A DNA stretch of 41,863 nucleotides from Alphaproteobacteria bacterium. Its GTDB lineage: Bacteria > Pseudomonadota > Alphaproteobacteria > Rickettsiales > SXRF01. Under the pieces are notes generated by a model. It did not search any database. It saw only the letters and a list, made by a program, of their open reading frames with translations, and was not told the origin of the DNA. The DNA lies in NCBI GenBank assembly GCA_013288305.1, contig JABDCD010000006.1, positions 1 to 41,863 of the forward strand. The letters run 5' to 3'. Both the position numbers and the translations under genes were made by a program. This document shows, piece by piece, positions 26,313-35,568 of the stretch; the first letter of the stretch is position 1; every line of letters begins with the position of its first letter.

Positions 26313-26941
26313 TTATGCAAGAATTGCTTTCTACCCTCATCTTTTATGTCTTCGCCGCGATCACCCTGGCCTCGGCGGTGATGGTGATTTCGTCGAAAAA
26401 TCCCGTGCATTCAGTGTTTTTCCTGATTCTGGCGTTTTTTAATTCGGCGGGGCTGTTCGTGCTGCTGGGCGCGGAGTTCATCGCCATGATTTTGGTCATT
26501 GTCTATGTCGGCGCGGTGGCGGTGCTGTTTTTATTCGTGGTGATGATGCTCGATATCGACATCGTCGAAATGCGCAACGGTTTCCTGCGCTACCTGCCCA
26601 TGGGCGCCGCCGTCGCTGCTATCGTGTTTTTTGAATTTGCCTTCGTGTTTTATGTGTCGCTGGCGCATCCGTCCGCCTTGGCGCCCGTCAGGCAGGCGAT
26701 TCCAGACAGTGCGCATATCAGTAACACGCAGGCCATCGGCGACGTGCTTTATACTTGGTATCTTTACCCGTTCCAGCTTTCGGGGATCATCCTGCTCATC
26801 GCCATGATCGGCGCCATCACACTGACGCTGCGTCCGCGCCGCCCGGACGTCCGCAAGCAAAATATTGCGCATCAGCTGGCGCGCACTAAGGCGGATGGGG
26901 TGGAGATTGTGCATGTTAAATCGGGCGAGGGGATTTCGTGA
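26309..26941 (+). CDS. nuoJ: NADH-quinone oxidoreductase subunit J
   Basis: Membrane subunit of complex I whose third helix is thought to gate proton coupling. The 210 residues have five hydrophobic helices, including [36 protein letters not shown] and [26 protein letters not shown] with the conserved glycine. The start overlaps the preceding orphan gene stop by ATGA, and the end overlaps the GTG of nuoK. Confidence 0.97.
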   Translation: MIMQELLSTLIFYVFAAITLASAVMVISSKNPVHSVFFLILAFFNSAGLFVLLGAEFIAMILVIVYVGAVAVLFLFVVMMLDIDIVEMRNGFLRYLPMGAAVAAIVFFEFAFVFYVSLAHPSALAPVRQAIPDSAHISNTQAIGDVLYTWYLYPFQLSGIILLIAMIGAITLTLRPRRPDVRKQNIAHQLARTKADGVEIVHVKSGEGIS

Positions 26942-27267
26942 TGGAACAACATTTCTTTGGGCAAATCGGCATCATGCATTACCTGGTATTATCCGGCCTG
27001 CTGTTTACGCTGGGCATTTGCGGCATTTTTTTAAACCGCAAGAACATCATTACCATCCTGATGTCGATTGAGTTGATATTGCTTTCGGTCAATATCAATT
27101 TCGTCGCGTTTTCGGTCAAGCTCGGCGACCTCACGGGGCAGATTTTTGCCATGTTCGTCCTCACCGTCGCCGCCGCCGAAGCCGCCATCGGCCTTGCTAT
27201 TTTAGTGATTTATTTCCGCAACCGCGGCAGTATTGCCGTGGAAGATGTCAATCTGATGAAGGGATAA
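26938..27267 (+). CDS. nuoK: NADH-quinone oxidoreductase subunit K
   Basis: Small membrane subunit with three helices and the two buried Glu used in proton translocation: [40 protein letters not shown] and [21 protein letters not shown]. The start is either GTG 26938, overlapping the nuoJ stop as GTGA, or ATG 26941 one codon later. Length, 108-109 residues, is slightly above the usual 101-102 because of an extra N-terminal stretch ([11 protein letters not shown]). Confidence 0.97.
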   Translation: MMEQHFFGQIGIMHYLVLSGLLFTLGICGIFLNRKNIITILMSIELILLSVNINFVAFSVKLGDLTGQIFAMFVLTVAAAEAAIGLAILVIYFRNRGSIAVEDVNLMKG

Positions 27268-27269
27268 GG

Positions 27270-29216
27270 ATGATCGCTCTCATCGTATTTCTTCCGCTTT
27301 TTGCCGCGCTGACTGTTGGCCTGATCGTGCGCATCGTCACGCCATGCGCGGCACATTGGCTTACCTGCGGGGCGATGGTCGTTTCGGCGTTGCTGTCGGC
27401 GATGGTGTTTGCCGAATTTGCCGCGCCTGCCGCCGACTGGCGGGAATTATTCGGTGCAGGCGGGCTGATGTATAAGGTGAATATCGCGCCGTGGATTGCC
27501 TCGGGCGATTTCACCGCCGCGTGGACGTTGCGCGTCGATGCGCTGACGGCGGTGATGCTGGTGGTGGTGACGTTCGTATCGGCGGTGGTGCATGTTTATT
27601 CGGTGGGTTATATGCACGAAGACCCGCACCAGCAGCGCTTCATGGCCTACCTGTCGTTGTTCACGTTTTTCATGCTGATGCTGGTGACGTCGGACAATCT
27701 GGTGCAATTATTTCTCGGCTGGGAAGGCGTCGGCCTGTGTTCGTACCTGCTGATCGGTTTCTGGTTCAAAAAGCCGGAGGCCAACGCGGCGGCGATTAAA
27801 GCTTTTCTGGTCAACCGCGTCGGTGATTTTGGCTTTGCCCTGGGAATTTTTGCGGTCTATGGGTTGTTCGGCAGCGTCTATTTCGATCAAATTTTTACCG
27901 CCGCGCCAAAACATGCCGCCGATACGATGCGCTTCCTCGGCCATGAGTGCAATGCATTGACCTTGATCTGCATATTGCTGTTCATCGGCGCGATGGGGAA
28001 ATCAGCGCAAATCGGCCTCCACACCTGGCTTCCCGATGCCATGGAAGGCCCGACGCCGGTGTCGGCGCTGATCCACGCCGCGACGATGGTGACGGCAGGC
28101 GTGTTCCTGGTGGCGCGTTGCTCGCCTTTATTCGAGCAATCGCACACGGCGCTGAATATGGTGTGCATTGTCGGGGCGCTGACCGCCTTTTTCGCCGCGA
28201 CCATCGGGCTGGTGCAGAACGACATCAAACGCGTCATCGCTTATTCGACTTGCTCGCAGCTCGGCTATATGTTTTTCGCCTGCGGCGTCGGGGCATACAG
28301 CGCGGGGATTTTTCACCTGATGACGCACGCGTTTTTCAAGGCGCTGTTGTTCCTCGGCGCTGGCTCTGTCATTCACGGCATGTCGGGCGAGCAGGACATG
28401 CGCAAGATGGGCGGCATCTGGCGTAAAATGCCCATCACCTACGCCTATATGTGGATCGGCTCGCTGGCGCTGGCCGGCATTCCCATCTTCGCCGGATATT
28501 ATTCCAAGGATATGATTCTGGAAGCGGCCTATGCTGCGGGAGGCGTAGGGCGGCTGGCCTTTTGCCTGGGTATTGCCGCAGCGTTCATGACAGCGTTTTA
28601 TTCCTGGCGGCTATTGTTCATGACGTTTCACGGCAAGCCGCGCGCGTCGTATGAAGTGATGCACCATGTCCACGAATCGCCGCCCATCATGCTGAAACCG
28701 TTGTTGTTGCTGGCGTTCGGCGCGGTATTTTCCGGGATGCTCGGCTATTATGTGTTCGGGCTGGCATCGCCGGACGGCGCGTATTGGCAGAATTCGATCG
28801 CTTCGTTCGCCGCGCTTGAAGAGGCGCATCATGTGCCGCATTGGGTCGGCTTCCTGCCGCTGGTGGTAGCGCTGGGTGGCATCGTCCTGGCCTGGCATTT
28901 TTATATCAGGAATCCGGCGCTGCCTACGCGGCTGGCGGCGGATTTCCCGTTCCTCTATCGCTTCCTGCTCAATAAATGGTATTTCGATGAGCTGTATGAT
29001 TTCCTGTTTGTGCAGCCCGCCAAGCGCTTCGGTTATTACCTCTGGAAATTCTGGGACGATAAAATCATCGACGGGCTTGGCCCCAATGGCGCGGCGCTGG
29101 TGACTTATTTTTCCGCCGGGCGGGTCAGCCGCTTGCAAACCGGCTATGTCTATCATTATGCCTTTGCCATGCTGCTTGGCTTCCTCGTCATCGTCAGTTG
29201 GGTGGTGTTCGGATGA
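27270..29216 (+). CDS. nuoL: NADH-quinone oxidoreductase subunit L
   Basis: Distal antiporter-like proton-pumping subunit, with a long lateral helix along the membrane arm. The 648 residues include VYSVGYMHEDPHQQRFMAYL, LFLGWEGVGLCSYLLIGFW with the key Glu, KSAQIGLHTWLPDAMEGPTP, SALIHAATMVTAGVFLVARC and KRVIAYSTCSQLGYMFFACG. Length and order match the family. It starts 2 nt after nuoK, and its stop overlaps the nuoM start. Confidence 0.98.
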   Translation: MIALIVFLPLFAALTVGLIVRIVTPCAAHWLTCGAMVVSALLSAMVFAEFAAPAADWRELFGAGGLMYKVNIAPWIASGDFTAAWTLRVDALTAVMLVVVTFVSAVVHVYSVGYMHEDPHQQRFMAYLSLFTFFMLMLVTSDNLVQLFLGWEGVGLCSYLLIGFWFKKPEANAAAIKAFLVNRVGDFGFALGIFAVYGLFGSVYFDQIFTAAPKHAADTMRFLGHECNALTLICILLFIGAMGKSAQIGLHTWLPDAMEGPTPVSALIHAATMVTAGVFLVARCSPLFEQSHTALNMVCIVGALTAFFAATIGLVQNDIKRVIAYSTCSQLGYMFFACGVGAYSAGIFHLMTHAFFKALLFLGAGSVIHGMSGEQDMRKMGGIWRKMPITYAYMWIGSLALAGIPIFAGYYSKDMILEAAYAAGGVGRLAFCLGIAAAFMTAFYSWRLLFMTFHGKPRASYEVMHHVHESPPIMLKPLLLLAFGAVFSGMLGYYVFGLASPDGAYWQNSIASFAALEEAHHVPHWVGFLPLVVALGGIVLAWHFYIRNPALPTRLAADFPFLYRFLLNKWYFDELYDFLFVQPAKRFGYYLWKFWDDKIIDGLGPNGAALVTYFSAGRVSRLQTGYVYHYAFAMLLGFLVIVSWVVFG

Positions 29217-30685
29217 TGCTGACCGCACTCATACTCCTGCCCCTGCTCGGCGCGCTCATCATCATGCTGTTTGCGCATGGCGAGAACGAGCGTTCCGCCG
29301 ACGAAGCGCGCTATATCGCGCTGTTCACCACCTGTATCACTTTTCTCGTTTCGATTTTTACATGGGTCGGGTTCAACGGCGGCACCGCGGATTTCCAGTT
29401 CGTCGAAAAGCATGAATGGTTTGTCGGTTTCAATATCAATTATTATCTTGGGCTAGACGGCATTTCGCTGTTTATGCTATTGCTGACCACTTTCCTGATG
29501 CCGATCTGCATTTTATGCAGCTGGGAATCCATACAAACCCGCGTCCGCGCCTTCATGGTCAGTTTCCTGCTGTTGGAATCGATGGTCATCGGTGTATTCT
29601 GCGCGCTGGATGCCGTCATGTTCTATCTCTTTTTCGAGGGGATGCTGATCCCGATGTATCTCATCATCGGCATCTGGGGCGGCAAGCAGCGCATCTACGC
29701 CGCCTATAAATTCTTCCTCTATACTTTCGCCGGGTCGGTGTTGTTTTTAGTCGCCATACTCTATCTTTATTTCACCTTCGGCACGATGAGCATTCCCGAT
29801 CTGATGAAACTCGCGCCGCAACTGGCGTTGCCGGTGCAGCAATGGTTGTTCCTGGCTATGCTGGCGTCGTTCGCCGTCAAGGTGCCGATGTGGCCGGTGC
29901 ATACTTGGCTGCCTGACGCGCACGTGCAGGCGCCAACCGCTGGTTCGGTCATACTGGCCGGTATTTTGCTCAAAATGGGCGCGTACGGCTTCCTGCGTTT
30001 TTCGCTGCCGATGCTGCCGGGGGCTTCGCATTACTTCGCGCCGCTGATTTTTTCGCTTAGTGTTATTGCCGTAATTTACACCTCACTGGTAGCGCTGATG
30101 CAGCAGGACATGAAGAAACTCATCGCCTATTCGTCGGTGGCACATATGGGCTTTGTGACCATCGGGATTTTCACCTTCAACATGCAGGGCATAGAGGGTG
30201 CAATTATTCAAATGATAAGTCACGGTCTGGTGTCGGGCGCGTTGTTCCTCTGCGTCGGCGTCGTCTATGACCGGCTGCACACCCGTGAAATCGTTCGCTA
30301 CGGCGGCGTGGTCAATGTCATGCCGAAATATGCGGCGATATTCATGTTCTTCACGCTGGCCGCCGTTGGCCTGCCCTCTACGTCGGGCTTCGTCGGTGAA
30401 TTTCTCGTATTGCTCGGCGCGTTCAAGGCGAATACATGGGTGGCATTCCTGGCCACCAGCGGTGTCGTGCTGGGTGCGGCCTATATGCTGTGGCTCTATC
30501 GCCGCGTTGTGTTCGGTGAGATCGTGCATGACGATGTGCGCACGATGAAAGAAATGACCGCGCGCGAGATGACGTTCTTCGTGCCGATTGTGCTGCTGGT
30601 CGTGTGGATCGGACTTTATCCGAAACCGTATTTCAGCGCGATGGAGGCGTCGGTGACGCAGTTGATCAAACAGGTGAAACCATGA
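29213..30685 (+). CDS. nuoM: NADH-quinone oxidoreductase subunit M
   Basis: Antiporter-like proton-pumping subunit. The 490 residues contain YYLGLDGISLFMLLLTTFL, LFFEGMLIPMYLIIGIWGG with the key Glu, KVPMWPVHTWLPDAHVQAPT and KKLIAYSSVAHMGFVTIGIF. The ATG at 29213 overlaps the nuoL stop (ATGA) and gives the family N-terminus; the track start at 29198 adds five residues inside nuoL. The stop overlaps nuoN in the same way. Confidence 0.98.
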   Translation: MMLTALILLPLLGALIIMLFAHGENERSADEARYIALFTTCITFLVSIFTWVGFNGGTADFQFVEKHEWFVGFNINYYLGLDGISLFMLLLTTFLMPICILCSWESIQTRVRAFMVSFLLLESMVIGVFCALDAVMFYLFFEGMLIPMYLIIGIWGGKQRIYAAYKFFLYTFAGSVLFLVAILYLYFTFGTMSIPDLMKLAPQLALPVQQWLFLAMLASFAVKVPMWPVHTWLPDAHVQAPTAGSVILAGILLKMGAYGFLRFSLPMLPGASHYFAPLIFSLSVIAVIYTSLVALMQQDMKKLIAYSSVAHMGFVTIGIFTFNMQGIEGAIIQMISHGLVSGALFLCVGVVYDRLHTREIVRYGGVVNVMPKYAAIFMFFTLAAVGLPSTSGFVGEFLVLLGAFKANTWVAFLATSGVVLGAAYMLWLYRRVVFGEIVHDDVRTMKEMTAREMTFFVPIVLLVVWIGLYPKPYFSAMEASVTQLIKQVKP

Positions 30686-32142
30686 CGCAGGCGATGGGCG
30701 ACATACATCTTTCAAGCTATACGGCGCTGATGCCGGAGTTGTATCTCGGCACGGCGGCGCTGATTCTGTTGCTCTATTGCGTGTACAACAATCCGCGCGC
30801 CAATGGCGCGCTGTTGTTTCTGGGATTGCTGGTTCTGGGCATCGCCGCTATTCTCATCCATCATGCTTTCGGCGGAACGCGGCTGGTCATGAACGGCATG
30901 TTCATTACCGATAGTTTTTCCGTGCTGGTCAAATATCTGCTGCTGCTGGCCGGGGCGCTGGCGTTGCTGCTGTCCGCGGGCTGGCTTAAGGAAGAGGGCA
31001 GGCCGTTCGAATTCGTATTGCTGATGCTGCTTTCGCTGTTGGGCATGATGCTGATGGTATCCGCTGCCGATCTGCTGGCACTGTACCTGGCGCTGGAAAT
31101 GTCGAGCCTGGCGCTGTACGTGCTGGCATCATTCGCGCGCGACGATGCAAAATCGAGCGAGGCCGGCCTCAAATATTTCGTCCTCGGCGCATTGGCGTCG
31201 GGCATGTTGCTGTTCGGCATATCGCTGGTGTATGGCTTCGCCGGGACGACCAGTTTCCAGAGTCTTTCCGAGCTTTTTACCACCGCGGGTGCTGCGGTTT
31301 CGCGCGGCGTCATCGTAGGCCTTATCCTGATACTCATCGGTTTTTGTTTCAAGGTTTCGGCGGCGCCGTTCCATATGTGGACGCCCGACGTCTATGAAGG
31401 CGCGCCGACGCCGGTGACGGCATTCTTTGCCACCGCGCCCAAGCTGGCCGCCTTTGCCCTGCTGGCGCGCTTGTTGTCGCAGCCGTTCGGCGCGCTGGCG
31501 GGGCAGTGGCAGCAGGTTATCATTTTTGTCTCTGTCGCTTCGATGATCGTCGGCGCATTGGCCGCCATCATGCAGACCAACATCAAGCGGCTGCTGGCTT
31601 ATAGCTCGATCGGCCATGCCGGGTTTATGCTGATGGGGCTGGCGGCGGCCAATACGGCAGGCGTGCAGGCGCTGCTGATTTATTTGGGCGTGTATATTTT
31701 TATGAGCGCCGGGGCGTTCGGCTGCGTACTGCTGATGCGCCGCCATGGGCAGTATGTCGAGGAGATAAAGGATTTGTCCGGCCTGGCGCAAACCAACCCG
31801 CTGGGGGCGTTGGTGTTTGCCATCTTCATGTTTTCCATGGCAGGCATCCCGCCGCTGGCCGGGTTTTTCGGCAAGCTGTACGTGATATGGGCGGCGGTAG
31901 GCGCGGGATTGGCGTGGCTCGCTGTCATTGGCGTCATCACCAGCGTCATCAGCGGTTTTTATTATATCAAGATCGTCAAGATCATGTATTTCGATGAACC
32001 GGCGCAACCGTTCGATGCCGCTTCGCCGCTTCCGCTGCGCGTTGCCATTGCCATCAGCGCCGCCGTCACGCTATTATTCTTTACCGTCCCGACGCCGCTC
32101 ATCACGCAGACGAAAATGGCGGCGGAGGCACTTTTGAAATAA
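30682..32142 (+). CDS. nuoN: NADH-quinone oxidoreductase subunit N
   Basis: Third antiporter-like subunit of the membrane arm. The 486 residues include MPELYLGTAALILLLYCVY, LALYLALEMSSLALYVLASF with the conserved Glu, KVSAAPFHMWTPDVYEGAPT and KRLLAYSSIGHAGFMLMGLA. The ATG at 30682 overlaps the nuoM stop; the upstream part of the track ORF is a shadow. It closes the nuo set. birA follows after a single base. Confidence 0.98.
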   Translation: MTQAMGDIHLSSYTALMPELYLGTAALILLLYCVYNNPRANGALLFLGLLVLGIAAILIHHAFGGTRLVMNGMFITDSFSVLVKYLLLLAGALALLLSAGWLKEEGRPFEFVLLMLLSLLGMMLMVSAADLLALYLALEMSSLALYVLASFARDDAKSSEAGLKYFVLGALASGMLLFGISLVYGFAGTTSFQSLSELFTTAGAAVSRGVIVGLILILIGFCFKVSAAPFHMWTPDVYEGAPTPVTAFFATAPKLAAFALLARLLSQPFGALAGQWQQVIIFVSVASMIVGALAAIMQTNIKRLLAYSSIGHAGFMLMGLAAANTAGVQALLIYLGVYIFMSAGAFGCVLLMRRHGQYVEEIKDLSGLAQTNPLGALVFAIFMFSMAGIPPLAGFFGKLYVIWAAVGAGLAWLAVIGVITSVISGFYYIKIVKIMYFDEPAQPFDAASPLPLRVAIAISAAVTLLFFTVPTPLITQTKMAAEALLK

Positions 32143-32143
32143 T

Positions 32144-32923
32144 ATGGCCAGAAAACATAAAAATAATTCCAACCTGCTCAACGATTATCACCTGTTGTCG
32201 TTCGACGCGCTGGATTCGACCAACGAGGAAGCCAAACGCCTGGCCAGGAACGGCGGCAGCAACGGCGCGGTGATCTGGGCGAAACGCCAGACCGAGGGCA
32301 AAGGGCGCATGGGGCGCGCCTGGGTGTCGTCGGAGGGCAATCTGTTTGTGTCCGTATTGTTGCAGCCGGAAAAACCGTTGCCGGAGTTGTGCCAGCTTTC
32401 CTTTGTGGCAGCAGTGGCGGCGATCGAGGCGCTGGAAGCGCTGCTGTCCGATCCCACTCATCTCAAATGCAAATGGCCGAACGATATTCTCCTTGGCGAC
32501 CGCAAGCTGGGCGGCATTTTATTGGAATCATTCCGGGACGGGAATGAAAAATCATGGGTGGTGGTCGGGCTGGGCATCAATGTCGATAGTTTTCCGCCGC
32601 GCACCGAATTTCCGGCTACCTGCCTCAAGGATGCGGGCGTCGAACTGGTCAGCGCCAAGATTATCCTGTCGCGCTTCATCCATCATTTCATCGAGCGCTA
32701 CAACGAATGGAACATCAAGGGATTCGCGCCCGTGCGCAAGCGCTGGACGCAGTCGGCGTGGGGCATGGAGCAACGATTGTGCGCGCGGCTGCCCGAGGGA
32801 AATATCGAGGGCATCGCCCAGGGCATTGACGCCGACGGCAGCTTGTTGCTGAAGCTTGATAACGGCAAAAGACAGCAGGTACATGCCGGGGATGTGTTTC
32901 CGGTCGAGGCGGTGGGGGCGTGA
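32144..32923 (+). CDS. birA: Biotin-[acetyl-CoA-carboxylase] ligase
   Basis: BirA attaches biotin to carrier proteins such as AccB through biotinyl-AMP. The 259 residues include DALDSTNEEAKRLA, the biotin/ATP loop TEGKGRMGRAWVSSEGNLFVS, LKCKWPNDILLGDRKLGGIL and VVVGLGINVDSFP, then a small C-terminal domain (LLLKLDNGKRQQVHAGDVFP). There is no N-terminal DNA-binding domain, so it is a ligase only (class I). It is translated right after nuoN, as in many alphaproteobacteria. A heptad hairpin separates it from coaX. Confidence 0.96.
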   Translation: MARKHKNNSNLLNDYHLLSFDALDSTNEEAKRLARNGGSNGAVIWAKRQTEGKGRMGRAWVSSEGNLFVSVLLQPEKPLPELCQLSFVAAVAAIEALEALLSDPTHLKCKWPNDILLGDRKLGGILLESFRDGNEKSWVVVGLGINVDSFPPRTEFPATCLKDAGVELVSAKIILSRFIHHFIERYNEWNIKGFAPVRKRWTQSAWGMEQRLCARLPEGNIEGIAQGIDADGSLLLKLDNGKRQQVHAGDVFPVEAVGA

Positions 32924-32928
32924 AAATA

Positions 32929-33003
32929 GTCATGGGTCATTGGTCCCTGGTCATGAGTAAAAACTATCCAGAAACCCATGACCCATGACCAACAACCCAT
33001 GAC
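32929..33003. repeat. Heptad hairpin element 4, between birA and coaX
   Basis: Arms 32929-32955 and 32977-33003 pair at 22 of 27 positions around a 21-nt loop containing AAAAACTATCC. Left-arm units read GTCATGG, GTCATTG, GTCCCTG, GTCATGA; the right arm carries CCCATGA three times. It lies 6 nt after the birA stop and 20 nt before the coaX start and touches no coding sequence. Confidence 0.87.
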
Positions 33004-33023
33004 CTGATTATGGTAAAACTATT

Positions 33024-33797
33024 ATGCTTTTAGTGATCGATGCCGGAAATACCAACGTCGTATTTGCTGTGTTCGACGGCGAAGTGCTGAAGGGGCAATG
33101 GCGCATCCATACCGACGCGCGGCGCACCGCCGATGAATATGGCGTGTGGCTGACGCAGGTGATGGAACATGGCGGAATTTCACCAGAAAAAATCAAAGGC
33201 GCAATCCTGGCCTCTGTCGTGCCGCAGGCATTGTTCGATTTGCGGCAGCTGGCCAGGCGCTATTTCCATACCGAATTGCTGGTCATCGGCGATCCTCGCT
33301 TAAAAATAAAAACCGGCATCGGCGTGAAAATCGATAACCCGGCGGAGATCGGCGCGGATAGGTTAGTCAACGCGGCGGCGGCTTGGAAGCGTTATAAACA
33401 GGCGCTGATCGTCGTCGATTTCGGCACGGCGACGACGTTCGATATCGTCAGTGGCGAGGGCGATTATATCGGCGGCATCATCGCGCCGGGCGTCAATTTG
33501 TCGCTCGATGCGCTGCAGCGAGCCGCCGCCAAGCTGCCCAACGTCGCCATCCAGCCGCCGGCGAAAGTTATCGGCACCAATACGGTGGGCGCCATGCAAT
33601 CGGGCATTTATTATGGGTATGTGGGGCTGGTGGAGGGGATTGTGGCGCGCATCAAGAAAGAATATGGAAAGTCGATGAAAGTCATTGCTACTGGCGGGCT
33701 TTCCCCCTTATATGCCAAAGCCTGCGCGGCCATCGAAGCGCTCGAGCCGGATTTGACCATCTGGGGACTGAAAGAAATTTTTGAGATGAATAAGTAA
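33024..33797 (+). CDS. coaX: Type III pantothenate kinase
   Basis: CoaX phosphorylates pantothenate, the first step of CoA synthesis, and belongs to the ASKHA fold. The 257 residues show the phosphate loop MLLVIDAGNTNVVFAVF, the EIGADRLVNAAAAW segment and DFGTATTFDIVSGEGDYIGG, then the adenosine region KVIATGGLSPLYAKAC. The ATG at 33024 gives the family N-terminus exactly. The stop overlaps the rnj start by one base (TAATG). Confidence 0.97.
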   Translation: MLLVIDAGNTNVVFAVFDGEVLKGQWRIHTDARRTADEYGVWLTQVMEHGGISPEKIKGAILASVVPQALFDLRQLARRYFHTELLVIGDPRLKIKTGIGVKIDNPAEIGADRLVNAAAAWKRYKQALIVVDFGTATTFDIVSGEGDYIGGIIAPGVNLSLDALQRAAAKLPNVAIQPPAKVIGTNTVGAMQSGIYYGYVGLVEGIVARIKKEYGKSMKVIATGGLSPLYAKACAAIEALEPDLTIWGLKEIFEMNK

Positions 33798-35458
33798 TGA
33801 CCTTCGATTTTTCCAAATACCGCGATGAATTGCTGTTCGTGCCGCTGGGCGGGAGCAATGAGATCGGGATGAATCTCAATCTCTACCAGCTCGGCGGCAA
33901 ATGGCTGATGGTGGATTGCGGCATCGGGTTTGCCAATGATTCGCTGCCGGGCGTTGAGATTATCGTGCCGGATATTTCCTTCCTCGCCGAGATCAAAAAG
34001 AACTTGTTGGCGCTGGTGCTTACCCATGCGCATGAGGATCATCTGGGCGCGGTGCCGTATCTGTGGCGCGAGTTCGAGTGCCCGATTTACGCAACGCCGT
34101 TCACCGCCGCTTTCTTAAGCCACAAGCTGGCGGAGATGGGGCCGGGGACCAAACCGAAAGTCACGGCCATGAAACCGGGCAGTTCCGTCGAGATCGGGCC
34201 CTTCGCGCTGGAGCTGATCGAGTTGACGCATTCGATTCCCGAAATGCAGGCGGTGGCGATTACCACATCCAAAGGCGTCGTCATGCACACCGGCGACTGG
34301 AAATTCGATGCCGACCCGCTGATCGGCCCGGTTTCCGATTACGAGGCGCTCAAAAAATACGGCGACGGCAAAGTGCTGGCCATGGTCTGCGATTCGACCA
34401 ATGTATTTGTCGAAGGCGAATCGGGATCGGAAGCGGAGGTGCGCGAGCATCTGGTGAAACTCATCGGTGAGTGCAGGCATCGCGCCGTGGTGACGACGTT
34501 CGCCTCCAACCTGGCGCGCGTGGCGACCATTATCCAGGCAGCGAAGGATGCCGGGCGCGTCGTGGCGCTGGCCGGGCGGTCGCTGCACCGCGTCGTCGCG
34601 GCGGCGAAGGAAAGCGGCTACTTGAGCAACGACGCTGAGTTCATCAACGAGCGCGAGGTCATGAATATTCCCAAGCAGGACGTGCTGGTGCTGTGCACCG
34701 GCTGCCAGGGCGAGCCGCGCGCGGCGCTGACGCGCATTTCGCGGGGGGAACATCCCAACATCCGCCTCACGCCCGGCGACACGGTGATTTTTTCATCGCG
34801 CAAAATTCCCGGCAATGAGATGAAAATCAACGGCATCCATAACCGGCTGGTGCAAAGCCGCGTCGAGGTCATGACCGAGAAGGATCATTTTATCCACGTC
34901 TCCGGCCACCCGGCGCGCGGGGAACTGGCGCGCATGTATGAGATGGTGCGCCCGCGCATCGCTGTGCCGACGCATGGAGAGCCACGGCATTTGCATGAAC
35001 ATGCCAGGCTGGCGAAATCGCTGGGCGTTGCCGAGACGGTGGAGGCTTATAACGGCGCAGTGGTGTTGCTGGCGCAGGGCGAGGCCAGCGTCATCGGCAA
35101 GGTTCCGGCGGGATACATCGCCATCGACGGAACGTCGATGATTTCCACCGACAGCGAAGTCATCCGGATGCGGCGCAAATTGCGCGATGACGGCGGGCTG
35201 TTCGTCAGCGTCGTTCTGACCAAAAACGGGGAATTGGCGGCGGATGTGCGGCTTGCCGCGCCCGGCCTGCTCGATGCCAAGGAGGATAAGGAATTGCTCG
35301 ATGAATGGGCCGCCGAAGCGACGCACATCCTCAAGAGCGCCAAGGGACGGGCATCCGACGAGCAGGTGAAAGAGCAATTGCGCCTGGCTTTACGCAAGAT
35401 CATCAAGCAGGAACTCGATAAGAAACCGGTGATCGAGGTGCATGTGGTGAGGGTTTAG
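33797..35458 (+). CDS. rnj: Ribonuclease J family metallo-beta-lactamase nuclease
   Basis: RNase J combines 5'-3' exonuclease and endonuclease activity in RNA maturation and turnover. The 553 residues begin with FVPLGGSNEIGMNLNLYQ and contain the zinc motif LTHAHEDHLGAVPYLW, HTGDWKFD, the DSTN motif, the beta-CASP segments VVTTFASNLARV and FSSRKIPGNEMK, and the C-terminal ligand region SGHPARGELARMYEMVRPRI and PTHGEPRHLHEH. Its position after coaX is standard for alphaproteobacteria. Translation is coupled to coaX. Confidence 0.96.
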   Translation: MTFDFSKYRDELLFVPLGGSNEIGMNLNLYQLGGKWLMVDCGIGFANDSLPGVEIIVPDISFLAEIKKNLLALVLTHAHEDHLGAVPYLWREFECPIYATPFTAAFLSHKLAEMGPGTKPKVTAMKPGSSVEIGPFALELIELTHSIPEMQAVAITTSKGVVMHTGDWKFDADPLIGPVSDYEALKKYGDGKVLAMVCDSTNVFVEGESGSEAEVREHLVKLIGECRHRAVVTTFASNLARVATIIQAAKDAGRVVALAGRSLHRVVAAAKESGYLSNDAEFINEREVMNIPKQDVLVLCTGCQGEPRAALTRISRGEHPNIRLTPGDTVIFSSRKIPGNEMKINGIHNRLVQSRVEVMTEKDHFIHVSGHPARGELARMYEMVRPRIAVPTHGEPRHLHEHARLAKSLGVAETVEAYNGAVVLLAQGEASVIGKVPAGYIAIDGTSMISTDSEVIRMRRKLRDDGGLFVSVVLTKNGELAADVRLAAPGLLDAKEDKELLDEWAAEATHILKSAKGRASDEQVKEQLRLALRKIIKQELDKKPVIEVHVVRV

Positions 35459-35466
35459 CCATCGCC

Positions 35467-35492
35467 GTCATTCCCGCGTGCGCGGGGATGAC
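35467..35492. repeat. GTCATCCC-type palindrome after rnj
   Basis: GTCATTCCCGCG-tg-CGCGGGGATGAC is a 12-bp stem with one mismatch and a 2-nt loop, 9 nt after the rnj stop. No T-run follows on either strand, so it is more likely a REP-like repeat than an intrinsic terminator. The remaining 76 nt to the next gene show nothing recognisable. Confidence 0.6.
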
Positions 35493-35568
35493 AAGAAAAA
35501 GGCACCTACATTTATCACTGTAAGCCTGCCCGGAATATCCCGGAAGAGGGTATTTTAAATAAAATGCG

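Noticed and set aside
14104-32142. Operon as a Mrp-type antiporter or hydrogenase-related complex
   Set aside because: All 14 Nuo subunits, including the NADH-oxidising NuoE, F and G, are present with intact ligand motifs, so it is complex I.
437-33003. Hairpins as a CRISPR array or Rho-independent terminators
   Set aside because: They are single dispersed hairpins with no equal repeats and unique spacers, have long loops, are not followed by T-runs, and three lie inside coding sequence.
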